Origin: Larkinella sp. C7
Lineage (GTDB): Bacteria; Bacteroidota; Bacteroidia; Cytophagales; Spirosomataceae
Assembly: GCF_006149005.1 (NCBI RefSeq)
Contig: NZ_VBSL01000001.1
Span: 1,001,443 to 1,065,442 of the forward strand
Reading direction: 5' to 3'
DNA length: 64,000 nucleotides
Shown here in pieces: positions 24,820-32,303 of the stretch; within the stretch, counting starts at the first letter, position 1; every line of letters begins with the position of its first letter. Below the pieces are notes generated by a model. That model was not told the DNA's origin and ran no database searches. It worked only from the letters and a program-made list of their open reading frames with translations. Position numbers and translations under genes: made by a program.

Positions 24820-27183
24820 TCACTTCGAAAAATTATACTGAATCCCGCCCACCAGCGTCCGGGGCGCTGCGGGCGTATAGGTGGTTCGGTCGGTGGCGTT
24901 GTTGCCGCGCGTGGCCGAGGTCGCGTAGAGTTCGTTGGTAGCATTCATCAGGTTGGCAAATACCTCAAATCGCCGGAAAGCATACCCCGCCCGCAGGTTG
25001 ATGACGCTGACCCCCCGCCCGCCAAATGCGCCCCGGTCGTCGTACGAAACCGTGTTGATCTGGTTCTGGTACCAGGAACTGATGCGCTGCCATTCCGCCG
25101 ACATCCGCAACCCTTTGGCCCAACGCGGTTTATACGTCAATTCCGTGTTGGCTACCCAGCGCGGAGCCTGCGGCATATCGAAGCCGTTTACGTTTTTTAC
25201 GGCATCGGAAGCCCTTGTACTCAAGGCAAAATCGACAAACCGGTGGACGGCATTCGTCCCGCCAAACCGGAAAAACCACTCGCCCGACGGACGGTAAGTA
25301 AGGCTGTATTCAATACCCCGGTGCAGCGTTTTTCCCGCCGACTGGTAATCGGTGCTGTTGTCGGGCTGGCGAATGTTGAGCAGCTCGTTACGCCCTTCCA
25401 TCTGGTAAACCGCCACGTCGATGTATATTTTCCGGTTGAGGAGCGATGCCCAGCCACCGACTTCGTAGTTGTTGAAATACGCCGGTTGGAGGTTGTAATA
25501 AAACGGCGATTCACCCAGTTGGGCATTGACGCGTTTGGTAAAAATCGATGTCAGACCCGGCGGTGAAAAGCCTTTGCTGTAGTTGGCATACAAACCCTGG
25601 TCGCGGCCCAGGTCGTAGGTCAGCCCCACTTTGGGCGTAAACTGGCGATACGCTTTTCGTCCGTTACTCTGATCCAGGTAATTGTCATAATCGAACGCCA
25701 TCTGATCAAATCGTCCGCCGAGTGAAATCCGCAGCGCCGACCAGGGATTCAGGTCGAGTTGGGCGTAAATGGCCGAGTTGTGAATGTCGGCTGCGTAATC
25801 GGCCAGCAGCAAGTCGGGCCTTTCTCTCACCAGTTTATACTGTTCCACCGATTTTTTATCGGGTCGTAGCTGGGCTTCCAGTTCAATCTGGTAGGCGTTG
25901 TAGGTTGTTGGCGACGCATCATAGGTCAGCCCGGCCATCATCCGCCCGTTCCAGAACGGCAGCTTCTGGCTGTGCTGGGCAATGAGGCCGTAACTGCTAA
26001 AGGCATTGACGTTGATCTGGCCCGTGGCTTTGGTGGCACCACTCGTCCAGCGAATGCCGTAGCTGGGGTTCTGTCCAATCGAATTGTCGCGGTAAAAAGC
26101 CGTCAGGTAGCTATCGGAGCCGTTTTTCCACTGGTGATCGAGCGTCAGCCGCGAGCGGATTGCCTTTACTTTACGATACGTAAAATCAGAGGTCGAGGTA
26201 TATTGCCGGTTGTAAAACGCAATGCTGTCGACGCTGCCGCCGGTTTGCGAATTGTAGTCGTTGTAGGAAAACGTGCCGGTCAGTTTGGTACGACCCGTAA
26301 ACGCGTATTCGGCGCGGCCATTGAACGACACTTTGTCGTAGTCGGACCGGGATTGCCAGCTATTGCGCTGCCGGGCAAAAAAACCGCCCGCATAGACACC
26401 CAGCTTTTTAGTCAACATTCCGCCCCCGCCATACTGCACCCGGCCATAGCCCCACTGATCGCCCTGAATGCCAACCCGAAACGTCGGGACGGCGGTGGGT
26501 CGCTGCGTGATAAAATTGATGGCGCCCCCCACCGCTTCCGGTCCGTAGAGCGACGAAGCCGGGCCTTTCACAATTTCTACCGAGCTAACGGTGAAGACGT
26601 TCATCTCAATGAGGGCATTGTGGTTGAAAACGCCCATTGGCCGGATCGGAACACCGTCTTCAAGGTAGAGAAAGTAGGCACTGGTGCCAAACGGCTGGCG
26701 AATGCCCATGCCGTGTTGCTCGTTGTTGTAATTGAGCATCACCACCCCCGGCGTTTTGTTGATGAGTTCGGCCAGCAAAGTCGGCTTGGTTTCGTCAATC
26801 AACGTGGGCGAAAGCCGGGAAATGGCGACGGGCGCTTCGGTCCGTTTCTGCGCTTCGCGGTTGGCCGTCACGACAATCGTTTGCAGGTTTTCGACGGCGG
26901 GAGCCAGGGCAATGCGCAGCGGTTTTTCGGAGGGCGTTATTTCCTGCGATTGAAAACCCACCGCCGAAATCAGCAATTTTTGGGTGGTGGAATTCAACAA
27001 AAACTGGCCGTTGGCATTCGTCAGCGCGCCGGTTTTGCGGTCTTCCGTCGAGATGGCAACGCCCGCCAGGGGCTCTTTGGTTTGGGCATCGAAAATGGTC
27101 CCCTGAATAAGGGATTGGGCGTATAGCCCGAATGGCGCCAGGATCACGAAAACCGTGACCACGAGCCGGTATAAAAAAGTCAT
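24820..27183 (-). CDS. TonB-dependent outer-membrane receptor
   Basis: I chose ATG 27183 for its signal peptide ending GLYAQ. The 787-residue protein has a carboxypeptidase-regulatory-like domain (IQGTIFDAQTKEPLAGVAIS), a plug (TVSSVEIVKGPASSLYGPEAVGGAINFIT) region, and a siderophore-type barrel ending in aromatic NFSK. It is not SusC type. In this cluster it is the likely importer of a copper complex or another metal chelate (inference). The gene is 18 bp upstream of the BNR gene and downstream of a short hairpin and small Cys protein B. Confidence 0.9.
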   Translation of the reverse strand: MTFLYRLVVTVFVILAPFGLYAQSLIQGTIFDAQTKEPLAGVAISTEDRKTGALTNANGQFLLNSTTQKLLISAVGFQSQEITPSEKPLRIALAPAVENLQTIVVTANREAQKRTEAPVAISRLSPTLIDETKPTLLAELINKTPGVVMLNYNNEQHGMGIRQPFGTSAYFLYLEDGVPIRPMGVFNHNALIEMNVFTVSSVEIVKGPASSLYGPEAVGGAINFITQRPTAVPTFRVGIQGDQWGYGRVQYGGGGMLTKKLGVYAGGFFARQRNSWQSRSDYDKVSFNGRAEYAFTGRTKLTGTFSYNDYNSQTGGSVDSIAFYNRQYTSTSDFTYRKVKAIRSRLTLDHQWKNGSDSYLTAFYRDNSIGQNPSYGIRWTSGATKATGQINVNAFSSYGLIAQHSQKLPFWNGRMMAGLTYDASPTTYNAYQIELEAQLRPDKKSVEQYKLVRERPDLLLADYAADIHNSAIYAQLDLNPWSALRISLGGRFDQMAFDYDNYLDQSNGRKAYRQFTPKVGLTYDLGRDQGLYANYSKGFSPPGLTSIFTKRVNAQLGESPFYYNLQPAYFNNYEVGGWASLLNRKIYIDVAVYQMEGRNELLNIRQPDNSTDYQSAGKTLHRGIEYSLTYRPSGEWFFRFGGTNAVHRFVDFALSTRASDAVKNVNGFDMPQAPRWVANTELTYKPRWAKGLRMSAEWQRISSWYQNQINTVSYDDRGAFGGRGVSVINLRAGYAFRRFEVFANLMNATNELYATSATRGNNATDRTTYTPAAPRTLVGGIQYNFSK

Positions 27184-27250
27184 ACAGCAGATTCGATTTG
27201 ATGAAATACGAGCAAACCGCTGGGAACGTCCCATTGGTTAAACCGGGAAC

Positions 27251-27275
27251 CTGTCAGGTTTTTGAAACCTGACAG
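27251..27275. repeat. Perfect 11-bp hairpin between receptor and small Cys protein B
   Basis: CTGTCAGGTTT (27251-27261) pairs with 27265-27275 around a TTG loop. It lies in the 108-bp gap between the two genes. No T-run follows on the minus strand, so it is more likely an intergenic palindromic repeat or mRNA stabiliser than a terminator. Confidence 0.5.
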
Positions 27276-27291
27276 ATCTGACAATAAACCA

Positions 27292-27666
27292 TCAAACCTG
27301 CGGAGGCTGGAACAACGAATACAGTGGGGAAGGATACGATCCCGGCAGATAAGCCGGCAAAACCGTTGTCTGAGCAATGACAACCGGTTGAAATAAAAAC
27401 GGCAAATTCGACTGGTAGAATAATTGAAAATCAGGCGTTTTCTGCACCTGTTCCGTGGTCGCTTTATCCTGCTGCTCCTGTTGAGCGGTCAGTTTTTTAG
27501 CGAGGTAACATTGCCCGTCGCAATGCAGCTCCGGTTTGGCGCGATTTTCGCACAGGACTTTGGCAATATACGCTTTGTTGGCATGGTAATACGCAATGGT
27601 TCCCCACTGACTGAACAGGGGCAGCAGGGTCGCAATCAGCAGGATGTAAGCCAGTGCAGCGCGCAT
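27292..27666 (-). CDS. Small membrane protein with C-x9-C-x3-C motif (copy B)
   Basis: A 124-residue protein, clear paralog of 22383-22763: a membrane segment, then CENRAKPELHCDGQCYLAKK with cysteines at 39, 49 and 53, then a Gln-rich stretch and aromatic tail. It is the first gene of the minus-strand metal cluster and divergent from the transglutaminase-like gene. Duplication of this unknown protein at both a TonB-receptor and an MbnP position suggests a repeated role in the same pathway. Confidence 0.75.
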   Translation of the reverse strand: MRAALAYILLIATLLPLFSQWGTIAYYHANKAYIAKVLCENRAKPELHCDGQCYLAKKLTAQQEQQDKATTEQVQKTPDFQLFYQSNLPFLFQPVVIAQTTVLPAYLPGSYPSPLYSLFQPPQV

Positions 27667-27798
27667 ACGATTTTAAAATCCGCACAATAGTACAAAAAAA
27701 TGTTGAATTCACCCCGAGGTTACCACTTGACTAAATTCGTAATATTTTGTTAATTCGCATAGCCACCCGTAGATTCTATCGTAACTGTTTTAACCGAA

Positions 27799-28995
27799 AT
27801 GAGATTATTGTGCAATGCACTGATTTTTAGTGTATTTTATTTGTCATTGTTTTCTGGTTATTCGCAGTTGGCACCTGTTGAGACCAGCGGTGATGTATTG
27901 GCGCATGTTTCTGCTTTGACCAGTACGGCCCGGGAAAACCGGCAGCGTATATCCGTGGTGGTGGGCATGGAGCACCAGCTCTTTCCCTCCTATCTGCTGG
28001 CGCGGGCGACTCTTTCCGAAAAAAGTAAACATTACCGATTGGGCGATGGCGACGGCAATGTGTCGGTTTCGTTTCATAACCCCGGCCTGAACACCTCCGT
28101 GCGGGTGGAAGTGGGCGCAACCCCCTTTAGTGAAGCGGCTGTTTATGAAGGCATTTTGCAGGAACCCGACAAGAACTACGAAATAACGCCCCGCATCCCC
28201 TGGAATTTTGAAAAACTGCGCGGCTTGCTGCAACCTACGCCGGTTAATTTCACGGTTACGACCTACATCAACAACGAAAAAGTCGGCCATCGGACGGTGG
28301 TGGCCACGATGCGTTCCGTCAACGACTGCCCGTATTACTGGGAAGACGACGAAACCGGTACGGGTGATCTGGATCTGAATTACATGTACGTGGCCTACAT
28401 CAACGAAGACGACCCCGTTGTGGACGAGGTGTTGAGTCAGGCGTTGCAAAATGATATTGTGGATGGCTTCGACGGCTACCAGACCGGCGACAAAAAGCGG
28501 GTCGATGATCAGGTTTTTTCCATCTGGTATGCGCTCCAGAAACGGGGCATTCGTTATAGTTCGATCTCAACCAATTCAAGTACCGGCATTTCGCAAAACC
28601 TCTATAGCCAGCGCATTCGGACGATTGACCAGACCTGGAACAACCGGCAGGCCAATTGCGTCGACGGCATGGTGTTGATGGCGTCGGTACTACGCTCCAT
28701 TCACATCGACCCCGTTCTGGTTTTGCTGGCCGACCACTGCGTGCTGGGCTACTACCGCGACGCCGAACACAAGGATCTGGCCTGTCTGGAAACCTCGATG
28801 ATTGGCGATGTCGATTTACGAAAAATCATGTCGGTTCGTCGTCGGAAAGCTTCCCGAAAGCTCTTCACCGAAGCCCGTCAACGCGCCCAGCGGCATTACC
28901 GCACCTCCAAAGACGCGTTCGACAAAGACCCCCGCTACCGGTTTATCGTCGTCGCCGATGTCCGGAAATCGGGCATCCGGCCGATTGGGCGGTAA
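27799..28995 (+). CDS. Secreted transglutaminase-like protein
   Basis: A 398-residue protein with a signal peptide ending GYSQ. The C-terminal half has RQANCVDGMVLMASVLRSI and LLADHCVLGYY, matching the Cys and His positions of transglutaminase-like papain folds; an Asp should follow but is less clear. The N-terminal 200 residues resemble beta-sandwich scaffolding. I cannot give a substrate. It is transcribed away from the copper cluster, with a 132-bp shared upstream region. Confidence 0.65.
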   Translation: MRLLCNALIFSVFYLSLFSGYSQLAPVETSGDVLAHVSALTSTARENRQRISVVVGMEHQLFPSYLLARATLSEKSKHYRLGDGDGNVSVSFHNPGLNTSVRVEVGATPFSEAAVYEGILQEPDKNYEITPRIPWNFEKLRGLLQPTPVNFTVTTYINNEKVGHRTVVATMRSVNDCPYYWEDDETGTGDLDLNYMYVAYINEDDPVVDEVLSQALQNDIVDGFDGYQTGDKKRVDDQVFSIWYALQKRGIRYSSISTNSSTGISQNLYSQRIRTIDQTWNNRQANCVDGMVLMASVLRSIHIDPVLVLLADHCVLGYYRDAEHKDLACLETSMIGDVDLRKIMSVRRRKASRKLFTEARQRAQRHYRTSKDAFDKDPRYRFIVVADVRKSGIRPIGR

Positions 28996-29006
28996 TCGCC
29001 ACCGCT

Positions 29007-29921
29007 TTACTGGAACGAATGGCGAAATGCCAGCGGAGAGACATTCGTCTTGCTCCTGAATAACTTACTGAATGACTGGGGATGCTCGAAACCGAGCCCG
29101 TAAGCGATCTCACCAACCGACAAAGTCGTTGTCGACAGCCTTTCTTTGGCCTTTTCAATGAGTTTCCCGTGAATATGCTGCTGGGCGTTTTGCCCGGTCA
29201 GCGTTTTCAGCAGACTGCTCAGATACGTAGGCGACAGATGGAGTTGTTCAGCCATAGATCCGACCGTTGGCAAGCCGGTTTTCAGTCGCTCATCGCTGGC
29301 AAAATAAGCCGCAAGCACGGTTTCAAACCGGTCAAGCAGTTCGTGGTTGGTGATTTTCCGGGTGATGAACTGTCGCTGGTAAAACCGGTCGGCATAATTG
29401 AGCAGTACGTCGAGTTGAGCAACGATGATGTTCTGGCTGAATTTGTCGACGGGAGCCTGGTATTCCTGCTGAATCTGCTGGATGATGCCAACGATCACAG
29501 ACTCTTCCTTTTCAGACAAAAACAGGGCCTCCCGAATGGAATAGTCGAAATAGTCGTACTGGCGAATCGTTTTGGCCAGGGGTGTATGCCACAAAAAATC
29601 AGGGTGGATCATCAACAGCCAGCCACTGTGTTCAAAGGTCTCATCAGCCGTAACCGCCAGCACCTGACCGGGCGCTAGAAAAACCATCACCCCATCGTCG
29701 AAATCATACGGCTGTTGCCCGTATTTCATCCGGCCGTTGAAATTCCGTTTGAGCGCAATCGAATAGAAGTTGTTCACAAAGCTTTTCGGTCTGTCAATCT
29801 TCTGTGGTCTAATGTCGTCAAACCGGACTACACTAATGAGCGGATGGCCCGGTTTGGGAAGACCGGCGAACTGATGATACGCGGAGATGGTGTCGATGCG
29901 GTGAAGCGGTTCGGTTGACAT
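29007..29921 (-). CDS. AraC-family transcriptional regulator
   Basis: A 304-residue protein with an N-terminal cupin-like sensor and a C-terminal double helix-turn-helix: SMAEQLHLSPTYLSSLLK followed by LSVGEIAYGLGFEHPQSFSK. It is transcribed in the same direction as, and 54 bp downstream of, the NmrA/SDR gene, so the two probably share a transcript and a regulatory link. Confidence 0.92.
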   Translation of the reverse strand: MSTEPLHRIDTISAYHQFAGLPKPGHPLISVVRFDDIRPQKIDRPKSFVNNFYSIALKRNFNGRMKYGQQPYDFDDGVMVFLAPGQVLAVTADETFEHSGWLLMIHPDFLWHTPLAKTIRQYDYFDYSIREALFLSEKEESVIVGIIQQIQQEYQAPVDKFSQNIIVAQLDVLLNYADRFYQRQFITRKITNHELLDRFETVLAAYFASDERLKTGLPTVGSMAEQLHLSPTYLSSLLKTLTGQNAQQHIHGKLIEKAKERLSTTTLSVGEIAYGLGFEHPQSFSKLFRSKTNVSPLAFRHSFQ

Positions 29922-29975
29922 CTTTCGATGGGTTTATGGCCTGATTTTACTATCTACAAAGCCAGACGGCGCCTG

Positions 29976-30839
29976 TTACAGCTTATACAACACCGTTAAC
30001 CCGTCTTTGAGTCCAGTCGGTTTTCGACCCAGCAACTTTTCCAGGTCAGAACTGATGCTATCTTCCTGTCCATTGGCGATGTCGGTGATAAACCCGGTGA
30101 TGCGCCGGGCCACGACTTCAGGCAAACCGCGTCCGATCAGTTGGGCTTCAAAGGTGCCTGGCTCCGCTGGCGTGTAAGTGACGGACTTGCCTGAGAGATC
30201 GGTCAGGGCAGCGGCTACATCATAAAACGAATACGACTCACGGCCCGTCAGCCGGTACGTTCGGTTGCCTTCCACGTCACCGACCAGCGCATTCGCGATC
30301 GCTTCGCCCATCTCGCTGCGGAGAGCAAAGGCAACCCGGCCCTGACCGGCCGGCACATTGATACCACGCTCGAAAACGGCGTCGCCACCCACAAACTGCG
30401 GAATCGCATCCAGATACAGGATGTTCTGAAACAGCGTATAGGGCAGTCCACTGGCTTTAATGTAATCTTCGGTCTGAAAGTGGCCTGCCATCAACCGGTT
30501 GACCAGCGTCGCCGAGTTTTTCAGCGCCCGACTCGTGTAGGCAATCCGCTGAACACCAGCTCTTCGGGCCGCATCCACGACATTCTGGTGCTGGCGAACC
30601 CGGTTTTCCTCATCCGTACCCGCAATCAACAGAACCGTTTCGATACCCGGCATGGCACGATCCAGGGCGTTGGTGTCGTCATAGGTGCCAACGCGTACCG
30701 TCACGCCCTGTTTAAGCCTATGGGCGGCTTTGGTGTCGTCCCGCACGAAAGCGGCAATCTGGCGGGCTGGCACTTTTTGAAGGAGTTGGTCGATGACCGC
30801 AGTGCCAAGTTGGCCCGTGGCTCCGGTTACTAAGATCAT
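29976..30839 (-). CDS. NmrA-like SDR-family NAD(P)H-binding oxidoreductase (QorB-like)
   Basis: A 287-residue protein starting with MILVTGATGQLGTAV, the GxxGxxG dinucleotide-binding motif of atypical SDRs. RVQRIAYTSR-like and GLPYTLFQN segments are typical of the quinone oxidoreductase-2/NmrA group, which uses NADPH to reduce quinones or senses redox state. It forms a pair with the AraC-family gene. Confidence 0.85.
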   Translation of the reverse strand: MILVTGATGQLGTAVIDQLLQKVPARQIAAFVRDDTKAAHRLKQGVTVRVGTYDDTNALDRAMPGIETVLLIAGTDEENRVRQHQNVVDAARRAGVQRIAYTSRALKNSATLVNRLMAGHFQTEDYIKASGLPYTLFQNILYLDAIPQFVGGDAVFERGINVPAGQGRVAFALRSEMGEAIANALVGDVEGNRTYRLTGRESYSFYDVAAALTDLSGKSVTYTPAEPGTFEAQLIGRGLPEVVARRITGFITDIANGQEDSISSDLEKLLGRKPTGLKDGLTVLYKL

Positions 30840-30949
30840 GGTTATGCTCTATTGGTTAGGACAAAGGTCCGCCATTTCCAATGAGCAAACGTAGCCGAAT
30901 TTGGGGTTGTTGTAGCCGAATTAATTATTTGTCTTGTGATTAGTTAATT

Positions 30950-31372
30950 CTAAACCCACTGTTTGATTTCCGTTAGTAGATAATCCATCAACTCTAGAAA
31001 AGAACTTCTTGCAAAATTGTAATTGAGCCGACGATAGGTAATGATTTGGGCGTCACTAACCAGTACCTGCTCTTTTACTCTTTCTAGCTGGCTAACAAGT
31101 GTCTCTATATCAAGGCTTTTCACTACCTCAACGATCTCTTCTGGCCAAAGTACAAAAGCATTGATGCCACAGCAGCCAGCTATACACGCTATTTCTGTCT
31201 TATTCCAGAATTCACTCAAAGGATCTCTAACATTGCTATATTTAAAAGTAATATCACTAGAGAATGGACCCAAACATTCATTTATTTCCAGTATAGAATC
31301 GGTGTCATAGTTAAAATCAAGCAGGATTATTTCTTTTTCCGGTCCTATTGAAATAGTATCTAAAGTGGCCAT
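30950..31372 (-). CDS. Hypothetical protein with CxxxCC motif, low GC
   Basis: A 140-residue protein, acidic and helical towards the C-terminus, with CIAGCCGINAFVLWPEE in the middle. It recalls the small DUF6331-type proteins by this motif, but I am not certain. Base composition is clearly more AT-rich than its neighbours, as is the next gene, which suggests acquisition by transfer. A long inverted repeat lies upstream. Confidence 0.6.
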   Translation of the reverse strand: MATLDTISIGPEKEIILLDFNYDTDSILEINECLGPFSSDITFKYSNVRDPLSEFWNKTEIACIAGCCGINAFVLWPEEIVEVVKSLDIETLVSQLERVKEQVLVSDAQIITYRRLNYNFARSSFLELMDYLLTEIKQWV

Positions 31373-31422
31373 TTTAGTGGTATTCCCTAGTATTATTTTG
31401 TTGTATAGTTACTTATATATTA

Positions 31423-31464
31423 TCTCAGCAACACCTAAACGGTGTAGCTTTGGTGTTGCTGAGA
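31423..31464 (-). terminator. 13-bp inverted repeat with a nested alternative hairpin
   Basis: TCTCAGCAACACC (31423-31435) pairs perfectly with 31452-31464. A second element, GGTGT at 31441-31445, can instead pair with ACACC at 31431-31435, so two structures compete. It lies 15 bp past the stop of the beta-barrel gene (minus strand) and upstream of the CxxxCC gene. It may act as a terminator or attenuator; no strong T-run is present. Confidence 0.45.
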
Positions 31465-31478
31465 AAGAGATCAGGTTT

Positions 31479-32051
31479 TTACTTAATCTGAAAGGAAATC
31501 CCGACGGTAATACTATGCCGGTCGGTCGGTTTGCGAAAGTGATTGACCGATTGTTGAATATACTTTTCGGCGAGTGCATGAATGACCCACCGGTCGCTTA
31601 GCCGGTATTGAACGCCCAATCCTACATTTACCATTCCATACCCGTATCTAGACCGATACGGCTCCAATCTCATGCTGTTGGGAGTTTCCTGGACGAAGCG
31701 AAGCGATTTATAATTAGCTTGTCCATAAAAATAACCGGCTTGACCGTAAATGGATAATCGTTTCGTGTGCAGAAAGTGATATTGAGTCGTTAAGCCTGCA
31801 CCCAGATACTGGTCTCCATTGGGGCCGTTGTAATTATAACGGCCTTCAATCCGCAGAGCCCAATTATTTTTCAGGAAGTATTGAGCGTACGGTGTAACTC
31901 GTAAATAGCCCCCGATTGTATCTCCAACACTGGCTCCTACTCCTATTCCGACCTGCATTTGTCCCTGCTCTAACCAAGTCGATTTTGTTGCCGATTGAGC
32001 CCAGCCAGTGATTGGAAGTAGAAGGGCGATCCATAGACTATATTTTTTCAT
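31479..32051 (-). CDS. Small outer-membrane beta-barrel protein
   Basis: A 190-residue protein with a signal peptide (ITGWAQ) and alternating aromatic strands such as WALRIEGRYNYNG and YGQAGYFYGQANYK, ending SFQIK. It fits the OmpW/OmpA-like eight-strand barrel size. No partner gene gives its function. Low GC compared with surroundings. Confidence 0.75.
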   Translation of the reverse strand: MKKYSLWIALLLPITGWAQSATKSTWLEQGQMQVGIGVGASVGDTIGGYLRVTPYAQYFLKNNWALRIEGRYNYNGPNGDQYLGAGLTTQYHFLHTKRLSIYGQAGYFYGQANYKSLRFVQETPNSMRLEPYRSRYGYGMVNVGLGVQYRLSDRWVIHALAEKYIQQSVNHFRKPTDRHSITVGISFQIK

Positions 32052-32229
32052 AAATGATAGAAAGGATGATTTCTCAGCAAGGTATAAAGGTCTCTGAATG
32101 AGTGGTTAGCCCTTAACAACTTTTAACAGCACTCCTTCGAATTGGTTGTATAAGTAACCATAGTCTTCCTTTTGCCAGCAAATAAACGCACACCTCTACC
32201 CAAAAAAACCGGTGGTACATACACGTGAT

Positions 32230-32278
32230 GGTTTACGGTGGCTAACGCACAAAAAGCACGCGCCAGCCACCGTAAACC
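32230..32278. repeat. 14-bp inverted repeat in the 252-bp gap before the M16 genes
   Basis: GGTTTACGGTGGCT (32230-32243) pairs with 32265-32278. The flanks repeat GGTTTA-like words (for example on the minus strand towards 32300). It lies just after the stop of the minus-strand M16 gene and could serve as its terminator. No coding sequence is evident in 32052-32303. Confidence 0.45.
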
Positions 32279-32303
32279 GTATACCGAAAACCATAAACCG
32301 TTC

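Noticed and set aside
27251-27275. Rho-independent terminator
   Set aside because: The hairpin is perfect but has no T-run on the minus strand.
15718-27666. A methanobactin biosynthesis operon
   Set aside because: MbnP- and MbnH-type genes are present, but no MbnB/MbnC-type enzymes or short precursor peptide could be seen in the cluster.
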